Positions 34,601 to 46,600 of a stretch of DNA of 64,000 nt are shown in pieces. The DNA lies in the NCBI GenBank assembly GCA_905221605.1, contig CAJNDS010002523.1, positions 1,892,300-1,956,299 on the forward strand, written 5' to 3'. The first letter of the stretch is position 1. Every line of letters begins with the position of its first letter. The position numbers and the translations under genes are program-made. Below the pieces are notes generated by a model that worked only from the letters and a program-made list of their open reading frames with translations, did no database searches and was not told the origin of the DNA. The DNA is from Symbiodinium natans. Lineage: Eukaryota; Sar; Dinophyceae; Suessiales; Symbiodiniaceae.

Positions 34601-37600
34601 AACTCAAAACCTTGAAGCCCATACAAGGTCCCAGGGTAAGCTGTCAAAGGGTTTAGGGTTTAGGGCTGAGGGTGATTCTGTGATGTGCTCAGGCTCGGGC
34701 TTGAGATTCATAGGTTTTTTTTTTTTTTGGGGGGGGGGGGCTTACTTGACTTCACACACTCCTCAATGTCCTCAACTTCCTCAGACTAGGCCAGGAGGCT
34801 TAACCCTAATCCCAAAACCCTACATGATCAGGGTTGAGGCTTTCGAAGGGTGAGGAGCCCAATACAGACAGACAGGACATGAAAGCCCCTGAACCCTAAG
34901 CCCCAAAAGCAGCCAATCAAGAACCCTAAGCCCTAAGCTCTAAACCCTAAATCAGACAGAGCCAGGAGGCATGTATGTTCCCGTCTCCAGCTCCATGCGG
35001 CGCAGCTCGCTACCCCGGTTGCCGGTTACCCAGCCTCAGAAAAGTGGAGCAGGTTGGGATGTTCCCCCTTATACTAACAGTCCTTCATAGGGATGATAGT
35101 ACCCCCTACGACAATCCCTATTACGGACTGTGAGTACAAGGGGGAACATCCCAAGGAGCAGGGTTTAAGTGGGGTTAGGGTTGCCAAGGCTTGGGGTTTA
35201 TGGTCAGGGCCGAAGAGGGTTGCGGTCGGTGCTTCCTGAACAAAAACTAAGGGCCTCGGGGTTAAGGTCCATTGGGGGGTGTTCGAACATAGGCCCCGGA
35301 CCCCAAGTAGTAAGATCCCGTTATAAAAAAGGATCCGAACAAGGTACCCTTTATTTCGGAAATGTTCAGTTGTTCTTTCTTGCGCTTCTATGGCTATGGG
35401 TCAGCTGTTCTGATGATACCTGGCAGCTTCAGAATTGAGGGCCTGGTTTCTCGGCAAGGGCAATCGGATAATGTTTCAACTGCAGGCTTGAAGAATGCCA
35501 CCACCCCCCCCCCCCCCCCCCCCCCGCCCCGAGACAGAAAAAAAGCAAGCTTAGGCAAAACAGCACGAACACCACCTCCCAGCCCAAAAGCAAGCGACGC
35601 TGGATCTCGAATCCGTAAAACCAAGCGGTCCTAAACCCTGAGCCTTACCTGGGACTCTCTTCACCTACAGTTTTATGGGTCATACCCACGAATTAAGGGG
35701 TAGTTCTTACTAAACAGTAGGTAAATAGAGTCCCCGGTGATATCACAGATCATTAATCCCAAAACCTAAGTACCAGCCGCTGACCAAGCCCGAACACAAA
35801 ATTATGGACCTTGAGTTGAGCCATCAACCTCCAAATCTGCAAAAAAACCTGCCTCCCGAACAGCCCACGGGAATGCGATATAACCTTTCAGAATGGGAGA
35901 GAAAGATTCAAACAATCGGAAGCTCAGTAATACGTAAACAAGTCAGCAGTCAGGCAAATGCCCAACTCCCACTGCTGGGGACGTCGCCTTTACAGTTCTC
36001 CGGGATGAAGACCTCCCAAGGTTTAAAGGGGTTTAAAGGGGTTTAAAGGGGTTTAAAGGGGTTTAAAGGGGTTTAGGGTTTAGGGTTTAGGGTTTCTGGC
36101 TTGAGGTTTAGGGTTTGGGGTGGAAGGCTTAGGGTTTGGGGTTTGGGGTTTGGGGTGAGGGGCTTAGTTGTTTAGGGCTTGGGGTGTAAGGTTTAAGGTT
36201 TGGGGTGTAGGGTCCAGGTGGCAACTCAGGATTGTGAGGGCTTCCGCTTGACAGGGATTCTACTTAAAGGGCAAGACCCCACGAAGGGCTCAGGGTTCGG
36301 GGTTGCGTAGAGGGTTCAGTTCAGGGTTTGCAGAGTTTGTAAGGGGTCCGAAGACCTAAAGCCCGCTTTGCACGAGCCACAACCAGCCTCCGTGACGTCG
36401 TCACGCTCCGCGATGTTGTTGACCGTGACCTGAAAGGGTCTTTTTGGATTTGAGCCTCTAGGGCCTGGGGTTGAGGAACTGAACCCGAAACCTCGAAGCC
36501 TGGGTGTGTAGGATCAAGGAAAAGGGCTCTAGAGTTCGGGGGGGGGGGGGGGGCGAGGGCGGGGGGGGGGGCGAGGGCGGGGGGGGGGGCGAGGGCGGGG
36601 GGGGGGGGGGGCGGGGGGGGGGGGGGGGAGGCGCCAAAGAGCCAGGTAACGCAAAGACACCAAAGGCCAAGTCCAAGCCACTGGCACCCTAAGCCCGTAT
36701 AATAAACCCAAAGCCTTAAGACCCCAAACTAACGTCCAAAACAGAAAACAGTAAGCCTTTACCCAAACACCATGATATAAAAACACAAAACTTATCGAAG
36801 TGCGGTTGATGAATGTCTGCGTGGCAAAGAATCTGGCGACAGCCAGACGATGCCAGACGAGGCCAATCAACTTGGTGCGCCGTTTCTGTTGAATTAGCCA
36901 AGCATAGCATGGCCTGAAGAGACGTCATGGACGCCATTGACTAAACCCTAAACCCTGAACCCTGAACCCTAAACCCTAAATGGAAACCCTAACCCCTAAC
37001 CGTCAACCCTACACCCTAAACCCTAAACTCCTACAGCTCACGAAGCTCTTTGCCTGCAAAGCGCAACCTTAGACCCTAAACCGCAAACCCTAAACCCCAA
37101 ACTCCCCACATGAAAGCGACAGCGGGCCTGACCCCGACGCTGTTGGAGGAGCCAGTCAAGGAACTCCTGAGGAGTTCGGGGCCCTTGGGTTTGTAGGCTT
37201 TAGGGTTGAAGTCTTAGGTCTGGGTTTAAGAGTTGAGGTTTAGGGTTTAAGGGTTTGGGTTTGGAGTTTAAGGTTTAGGGTTTAGGGTGTAGGGTGTAGG
37301 GTTTAGAGTTTAGGCTTTATACGGGGTTTAGGGTTTAGGGTTTTGGGGGTAACTCTGGAGGCCCCCCCAAATCCTAAACCCGCAAAATCCGAAAGCGGCT
37401 CCTCGACCTGCAAACCCCACTCTAAACCTCCTGAAAGTCTGGTATGGCGGTTTCCAAAATGGGGTTTAGGGTTTGGGCGTACCCTCTCTTTGCGGGCTCC
37501 GGAATACGACATGTACTATTTTTGTTTGAGGGGGTGGGGTTGCTGTTAGGGTGGGGGGCACCCTAAACCCTAAACCCTAAACCCTAAACCCTAAACCCTT

Positions 37601-40600
37601 GCGTTCCCTAGGATGTTTAGGGAGTAGTACAGGGTGCCCAGGATCTAGGGATGAGCCCAGCCTGGGGGGTAGGGCCTGGGGATAAGCTTCACCGAGTCTA
37701 CCTCAACTTCCCTGTTTAGGGTATAGGGGTTGGGGCGTTAGGGTTCAGGGTTTTATAAGGATTTAGGGTTTTAGGGTTCATCTGACACGGCTACGGGCAC
37801 CTCACGCAGGCGCCTCTGCCAGTCTCAAAGGCCCTGCTGAGACGCGCGGTGGCGCCCAACGTCTGCGAACAATCTCCTGACACTTGGCCTTCCTCTGCGA
37901 CTCATCGCGCAGCTTCATCCGATACCTCTGCTCTCGCCAGTCTTCCCCTTCAGCGCAAGTACCTCGCTGTGAGCATCCTTCCAAAAATGATGTCTGCCGA
38001 GTAATACAAACCCCCTATAACCCCTCTACAAACCCTCTAAAAACCATCTATAAACCCTCTGTTTCCTACAATCCCTCGATAAAGCCACTAAAAGAAACAG
38101 CTAGACCCTCTAAACACTCTAAACCTTCTAAACCCTCTCAACCCTAGACATCAGCAAGGAGGGGCCCCCTTACCATACTAACTGTAGTTAAGGGACCAAA
38201 GGCCCCCTTTCTATACTAGCTGTAGCTAAGGGACCTAAAACCTAATTTAGGATCCTTATAACCCAATTTCGGGTCCTTATAACTCTACTTATAACTAGGG
38301 GATCCTTATAACCCAATTTCGGGTCCTTTTAACTCTACTTATAACTAGGGGGCCCTGTAGAAATCAGCAAGGCCCTGAACACTTCACCCTAAACGTCCAT
38401 GGCCGCCCTTTGCACCTCGAACTTTAGGCCTCGGCCGAGGCCGACAAGTCCCCCAAAGGCAAAGGCTCCCGAGGGGTTAGGGGGTTCTTTTAGCTTAGGG
38501 TTTGGGGTTTGGGGTTTGGGGTTTGGGGTTTGGGGTTGGGGGTTTTGGGGTTTGGGGTTTGGGGTTTGGGGTTTAGGGTTTAGGGTTTAGGGTTAGGGCG
38601 TTTGGGGGTGAGGGTTTAGCGTTCATTGTGCTGGGGGCTTTATAGGGGAACCGACCACCTACGAGAAATGAATACCGGCACCACAGGGGTCCCCAAACCC
38701 TAGACCCTAAAGCGCCAGACCCTCGACCCGAAACAGCCTGGACCCTACCCAGGACTCTCTTTACCTACAGTCTTATGGGTTCTGCCTACTAGTTAAGTGG
38801 CAGTCCCAGGCAATCCCTCAGCACCTATCTCCCACGGCCCGGAGGAACTCTCCTTCGCACGGCGACGCTCCGCCATCGTGCCGGCAAGGAAGCAGACGTG
38901 GCCGACGTACCTCTTGAAGTTGGGCGTCCGAGGTTTCGGGCTCACCCTAAACCCTAAACCCCTAAACCCCTAAACCCCTAAACCCCTAAACCCCTAAACC
39001 CCTAAACCCTAAACCCTAAACCCTAAACCCCTGGTCACTACGGGTTCAGTCTAGCTTCAGGGGTTCAGGGTTTAGGGCTTAGCGTTCTGGGGTGAGGAGC
39101 CCGTGTCTTCTTAGTTCCCAGCGACCTGTGCACTTTGAGCGGCCAGCATTGTAAAGCGCACAAACCCTAAACCCTAAACCCTAAACCCCAAACCCCAAAC
39201 CCTAAACCCCTAAACCCTCAACATCAGGCCTTTCATGAGCTCTAAAGCCACAAAGCAGGCAACGCAACGTTGCAGTGATGGATGCCAGCTTGCGTCAAGG
39301 GCTTCAGGGTTGAGGGCCTAGGGCAAGTTTAGAGTTAAGGCTCCGTGAGCAGAGGAACAGTGCTATCAGCAGAAGCAGCATGAGGTCGATCCAAACAGCT
39401 CGCGGACAACGAACACAGCAAACCAACATACCAAAACAACTCGATCAACAAAAAAGACAAAGCTGTCACCCCTAACTCCATCATCTACGCCTCTGGAGAC
39501 AATACCCCTCCCACAAGGCCAGCCAAACCAAGAAACCAAAACTAAAACCCCAAGCCCATAAAACCTCAAACAGCTGAACCCTGAACCCTATGTGAGCCCT
39601 AAAAGCGAAATCCCTAAATCCCTAAATCCCTAAATCAAACCCTGAACCTAAACCCTAACCCTCTAACCCCAAGAACCTCAAACCTTCGCAAGAGGTGCTG
39701 GATGATGCAGCCAGACGCAAGGGCCAACCTCGGCGAGCAGGGCAGTCCAGGGTGTGGGGGGGGGTTTAGGGGGGGTTTAGGGTCTAGGGTTTAGGGTTTA
39801 GGGTTTAGGGTTTCGGTTTAATTAGGGTTTAGGGTTTAGGGTTTATTTAGGGTTTGGGGCAGGGCTGGGGGTTTGGGGTTTAGGGTTGTGGCTCAGGGTT
39901 TGGGGTTTAGGGTTGTGGCTCAGGGTTTAGGGTTCAGGGGAGGAATTGAAGGCCCGGCAGAAGACTTTAATTCTGCGGGCTTTGGGCTGTACTATGAAAC
40001 CCGAAACCCGAAACCCTAAACCCTAAACCCTAAACCCTAAACCCTAAACCCGAAGCCTTCAGGGTTGAGGGTATAGGGTGGCACTGAACCTGAACCCAAA
40101 ACCTGGTCTCTGTACGCAGGGCTGGTTTTGGAAAGAGTTTTGCATTGCTATGGGCTCTGTATGAATATACTACTGCTTATACTACTGTTAGTGGTGAGTG
40201 TCTAGGGTTTACATGAGTCTGCATGAGTGGTGAGTGTATATAGGGTTCCTTATAAAGATTGGTGAGTGTGCATCTTCGGTGTTCTTTGGGGATACTAAGA
40301 TTATCAACCCGAAGTGGGCTTGGGCAGATAGGGGCGGGGTTCTGGTCATCAGCTCGCTGTGGCTACATATAGGACCTCACAAGGGGTCCCTGATAGAAAG
40401 AACTACCCCATGAAGGTTTGGCTTCAGATGCTGGGAAGAGGATGGGCTGAATAAAATCGGATCTAGGCTTTTGATGCGTGTTTGCCCTTGACCCCGAAAC
40501 CCTTAACCCAACACTAAACCCTAAACCCAACACTAAACCCTAAACCCAGAACCTTAGACGACTATTTGCTTCGGAACCCCCAAAACACACAAAGTATTCT

Positions 40601-43600
40601 AGGGTAACACAGGGATGTTCATGCTTCATTTTTGGAGGGTTCGATGGGGTGCTTAAGCAATAGAAGTAGACTTGGATAACCCTGTACAGGCACGTATGGG
40701 ATGTGAATTCCTTAAGGCCAAGCCAGAGGCTTCCCCGCCGTCGCCAGCAAGAAGCTGTTCTTGCTGCCTAAACCCTAAACCCTAAACCCTAAACGTTAAA
40801 CCCCAAACCCTAAACCCTAAACCCTAAACCCTAAACCCTAAACCCTAAACCCTGAACCCTGAACCCTGAACCCTAAACCCTAAGCCTCCTGATCAGAAGT
40901 CTAGTTCGTGGCCGAGGCGCTTTTTCCTGGTGCTGCCCTGCTTTCCCAGGGCATAGCTGAGCTCGTCGTCCTCCAGCGCAACAAGGGTTTTGGGGTCAGG
41001 GTGTAGGGTGAGATATGTGGAAAACAACTCATCAACGTGGTTTTTTCGGAGCTTTTCGAGTTTAGCCCTAAATGCAACATCCCTTCAACCCCTAAACCCC
41101 AAACAGAAACTAGACGTGAGATGGTAGGAACATACCCGGTTGCTTGATCTGGCTGCAAAAAGTCTGCTGTCTCCACGGAAATAGGCTCTCTCTCTCTCTC
41201 TCTCTCGAACTCTCCTTACTGTGTTTTCCTCAGTTACACCCGAACCCTATGAAGCGCTGAGGCTTCGGACTCAGGGCAGAGTCTGAGTGCTTGAAGCTTT
41301 AGGGTTTTGAGCTACAACTCTAAACCCACAACCCGAAACCCTCAATGCAGCCTAAACAACTCTAAGCCTAAAACATAAACCCAAACCCCAAATGCTAAAA
41401 CCCCACATCCTTTGATTCACCCTAAACCCCACACCCTGAACGTGTAGACTTCCCTGAGCTTTGAAAAACACTGAACCCTTTAAACGCTCAAAGCCCTAAA
41501 CCCTAAACCCTAAACCCTAAACCCTAAACCCTAAACCCTAAACCCTAAACCCTAAACCCAAAACACGAACTCGATCCTTACCCCGTAAACCCCCTCAAGA
41601 CCATCCTTTGCCTCAACGATCATCCTAAAACCCTCAATCCGAACACCCAAACCCTACAAACTCTTAACCCTGGGCGAATCCCTAAACCCTAAACCCTAAA
41701 CCCTAAACCCTAGGCGAATTGAAAACCTACTTGAAACCAAACACTAAACTCCAAACTCTAAACCCCGCCAAACCGATAAACCCTGAGCCTTAAACCCCCT
41801 TTTCTCGCCTTGAAGATCAGCCAAACATCCCTAAACCCTAGAACCCTTAACCCCTAGACCCTGTGAACCCTAAACCCCAAAGCCTGTAAGCCCCAAACCC
41901 AAACCCGAAACTCCAACCCTGTAAACCCTAAACGCCTAAGCCCCCCTTCAAAACGCCTTGAAACTCTGAAGCCGAATCCTCAAACCCTAAACCCTAAACC
42001 CCAAAACCCTAAACCCTGAACCCTAAACCCCAAACCCTAAACCCTGAACCCCCTTCCAACGCCTTGAAGATCATCCGGTCGGTGGAGAAGCCCTTCGAGT
42101 CGCTGAACTTCTCGCGGATGCCGCGCGTGTACCTGGGGAAGCGAGTTGTTGGGGTTTAGGGTTTAGGGTTTAGGGTTTAGGGTTTAAGGTTTAGGGGTTT
42201 AGGGTTTAGGGTTTAGGGTTTAGGGTTTGGGGTTTGGGGTTTGGGGGTCTGGGGTTTAGGGTTTAGGGTTTAGGGTTAAAGTTTAGGGTTTAGGCCTCAG
42301 GGTTTGGAGAGTTCAGAAGGGTTTGGGGTTTAAGCGTCTCGGGTTTGGGCTTTGCCACTTCAGGGGCTTTAGACTTTGGGTTTAGGGGGGACTTTAGAGG
42401 GTTCAGGGCTTCAAGAATCATGGTCTAAGTGTGGAGGCTTCTTGGAGTTTCCGGTTAAGTCCTTCGATACGTTCGTACCGAATGAATGGTAGAACCGTGC
42501 CGCCGTCGTCACTTGACAGTGGCCGAAGCTCACAATGCTTCGCCAAGTCTCCAACAAGAGTCTCATGGTGGCCGATGATCGTCCCAAAGACGGTGGCATC
42601 TTGAGGAGGAACTGCACCAAGAAAGATCTCTTGCAGGAATGCTGCCTGTGCAGCTTGGGCTTGTGCCGCTGTACTGCCTCGACCCATGTGGCTGAAGTCG
42701 GAGGTACCCACGAAAAGCTAGCCGATCAGTCCCATGAAGACGCTCGCCGGTCCAACACCCCACAGTTTGACCAAAATGCTGCCAACCTACACGCATGCTT
42801 TCCGGGGACGTCCTCCTTCAATAGGTTTGCGGTTTGGGGCTTAGGGCAGAGGCTTGGACCACGACTTGCCCAAAAAAACGCTAGATCTCTCAGACCCCCG
42901 CTGAACCGCCCTCAACCCCAAGGCGAGGCTTAGGGTTTTAAGTGCAGCTGTGCTCTTATGTTTTGGGAAGCTCTGGGTGGGATGGGTACTTCTCCAACGC
43001 ATGATGAAACAGCTCGACTAGTGAAAAGCTAGTACAAGCTAGTACATGAGCTGCTGAACCCGAAACCCTCAACCCTCAACCGTAAACCTACACCTAACCC
43101 TAACCCCCGAAACCACCAAACGCGGCCAGGTGGCTGTCCGGGCGCCTTCTCCTCCACGGAGCTCATGACCTTCAACTCCTGAGGGGCTCGGAGTGGAGGG
43201 TTCAGGGTTTAGGGTTTGGTTTGGGGTTTAGGGTTTAGGGTTTAGGGTTTGGGGTTTGGGGTTTGGGGTTTGGGGTTTGGGGTTTGGGGCTTGGGGCTTG
43301 GGGTTTGGGGTTTGGGGTTTGGGGTTTAGGGCTTAGGGTTTAGGGAACCAATTCTGTACCGGCCTCGGCTTTTGTAAAAGGACCCCGAACCCTTAAGCCC
43401 CAACCCTCAAGAAAATGAGCAGCGGGGCAGCGGGGCATCTTAGCCCTACACCATACCCTAAAGCCTAAGCTACCGTGAGCCCGCAACAACCCTAAACCCT
43501 AAACCTAAACTGCCCTAAACACTGACACCTAAACCCCAGACCCTGAAGTCAAAGAAGCCCTAGGGCACTTCAGTCTCAAGGACTTGATAGGGCCTAGGAC

Positions 43601-46600
43601 CAGCATTCAAGCATCTGCAGGGATGGTTTAAATGTATGTGCATATTCTATAGGTTTAGTCTTCGGCTTTGAGGTATAGCTCGACTTGACTACCCACGAGT
43701 TTGGGGGGGCTGTCCTTCAGGAGAATGCTACCCAAACTGGCCTTCTCTTACTTCCCCCATACCCAAGTCATCCCAACTCTAATCCCGAAGGTTGCCCGTA
43801 GAGGGCTTAGGGCTTAGCTTGAAAAGGGTTCCCTGCAAATGCTCCGCATGAGGCTCCCAGTATTTGTTCCCCAAGGGGTTCTCTGAACGGATCCCTAAAC
43901 CAAGAGCACAACTTAAGCCACGGCCTACAGTAGAATGGCTCCACGGGGTGTTCGAACCCAGGGTTCGGAACTTGGAGTTCCGAACCCTGGGTTCAAACAC
44001 CCGAACTTAGAGTTCAAACCCAGGGTTCGGAACTCTATGTTCGCCGAACCCTGGGTTCAAACTCTTATTTGAACCCCAGGAACTCAGGCTTCAACTCTTG
44101 AACCCAGGGTTCAGGGTTCAGGGTTTAGGGTTTAGGGTTTAGGGTTTAGGGTTCAACCCAAGTTCGAGCTTTCGGACCGAGAGTTCGAACTGGGGTTTCG
44201 AACTCTTGAACCTGGGGTTCAACCAGGGTTTGAACTTAGAGTTCCCGAACCTAGGGTTCGAACATAGAGTTCCGAACCCTGGGTTTAAACCTCTACGGTT
44301 GTTGAACCCAGGGTTCGGAACTCTATGTTCCAAACCCCCCAAACCCTAAAACCCTAAACCCAAAAGCCTAACCCTAAGCCCCGAACACTAAACCATCAAC
44401 CCTAAACCCCAAACGCTCAACCCTAAACCCCAAACGCTCAACCCTAAACCCCAAACCCCTAAACCCTGAAGCCATGACCCTAAACCCTAAACCCTAAACC
44501 CTAAACCCTAAACCCTAAACCCTAAACCCTAAACCCTAAACCCTAAACCCTAAACCTTCAGGGGCCCCGGCCGCCCCGCGGCGTCCGCGCTCAGGGCCGA
44601 GGATGGCGAGCTGCTCTCCTAGGAGGGGCATTTTGGGGCTTTGGTTAAGGGTGAAGGGTTTGGAGTTTAGGGTTTAGGGTTTAGGGTTTAGGGTTTAGGG
44701 TTTAGGGTTTAGGGTTTAGGGTTTAGGGTTAAGGCTGACCTTCAACTCCTGAGGCACTGAGAGTATAGAGTTTCGGGTTTAGGGTTTAGGGTTTAGGAAT
44801 TCCAGGAGGTTTCGGAAGTTTAGGAGGTTTAGGCAGGAGGTTTGGGGTTTAGAGGGATTTAAGGTGTAGCGCTTTGGGGTTAAGGGTTCAGGGCGTTAGT
44901 CTGGAAGAACTTCTTAAGTAGTCTAGACGTTAGGGATTTAATAACCCTAGTGACTGGGGTGTCCAGCAAACCGAGAATCGGTTTAGGGTTTAGGGGTTAG
45001 GGTTTGGGGTTTGGGGTTTAGGGTTTTGGAGCTTTATTTGATGGTTTTTAAGCCTTGAAGGGTTCAGGTAAGGGTTCCTAAACTCCCCTTAAGAACCCTT
45101 TAAAGAAATGATGATATTCAATATTCCCTTGGGTTTTGTGCGAATAGAAGTAAAAAAATAGTTCCTACGGAGACTATAGGTTCTGGGATTAGGCTGTCAG
45201 GGTCTGGGGTTCCGAGGGCTTTCTTTGCGGCTGAAGGGCTTCCAGGGTAGTTGAGGGGCGTAAGGGTAGTGTTGGGCTTTCAGAGCTCCATGGCTCTAGG
45301 TGGAGTAGACCCTGGAAAAAAAGTATATACTTTTTAGGTAATAAGTAGAAATAATAGAAACCCAGAACCAAAAAAAGTATTAAAGTACAGTACTCCAAAA
45401 CCCTGTTAAGGGTTTAGGCATGCCAAAGGCAACAGGAAGCCACTTCAGGTTCATGACCCGACCTTTGCCTTTCGGGTTGGGAGGGTTTAGGCGGCTTTAA
45501 GGGGTTGTAGGGGTTTGAGGGGTTGCGGGTTTAGGATTTTAGGGTTTGGGGTTTTAGGGTTTTAGGGTTGCGAGGCGTGCTACTTCTCAGCATCTCGCAA
45601 GTGCGTTCAACACGCACCAGTTCGCGGCGGTGAGGCCGACGGTCCCTTTGGCAGTCCGCCTCGTCTTCTTCTTGGCCAGAGGCTTCATTGCACGCGGGCA
45701 CGAAACCAAGGAAGGCACTTGCAAGAGGCCACGCTTCTCCATGCGGCAAGGAAACAAGGGTGGGCTGTCGACTGGGAATCCTGAACCCTAAACCAAAATC
45801 CCACAACTCAAGTCCCAAACTCTGAGCCCTAAACCCTAAACCCTAAACCCAAACCCCTAAAGCCACGACTTAGGCGGAACTCCCAGGCGAGCCTGTGGCT
45901 GCAAACCCTATGAACCCTCAACGACCACTGAGAGACCTTTGAGGGAAAAAGATCCATTATTTGCATTGAGGAAGAATCCCATTTGGGGTTTAGGGTTTAG
46001 GATTTAGGGTTTAGCGCGCTTCAGGCTGAAGTTTTGGATTCGGGCTAATCCCTGCAGACCCTGAATCCCCTGTACACCCGAACTAAAGTAAACAAAAACG
46101 TTACACCCTGTAAGACTAAACCTAGAACCCTGTAAGCCCTCAACCTTAAATGCTAAACCGTAAGGCGTAATTACACACGGTAAAGCTAATAAGCCCTAAT
46201 TGGCCCTAACCCCTATCATGCTCAAACACCCGACTGTAATCCAGAACCTGAAGCCCTAAATCCTGGACGCGTCGCACACGTTTGCCCGCAGATTTGTGGG
46301 CAACGTGGGTCGTTGTAGGACATGTTGTGGTAGCATGTTAGTTGTGGTGTAGAGTAGCTTTGTAAGACAGAGTCGAAAAGAGTGGCAGGCGCGATGAATT
46401 TGAGCCCTGAAGAAAAGACACTTGGCAAGATCAAGTACATGTAGAACGTGTTGTAGCTGTATCGTCCATGTTCACATTGTTTCAAACTACGAACTTCGAA
46501 GTTGCTAGTTTGGAAACACGAATGCTTCGAGAAATGGGGCCCGCTGATGTTTGTGTATCTGCACTTTTTTGGCTGCAGCAATAGACTGTGAAGTAGTTTA

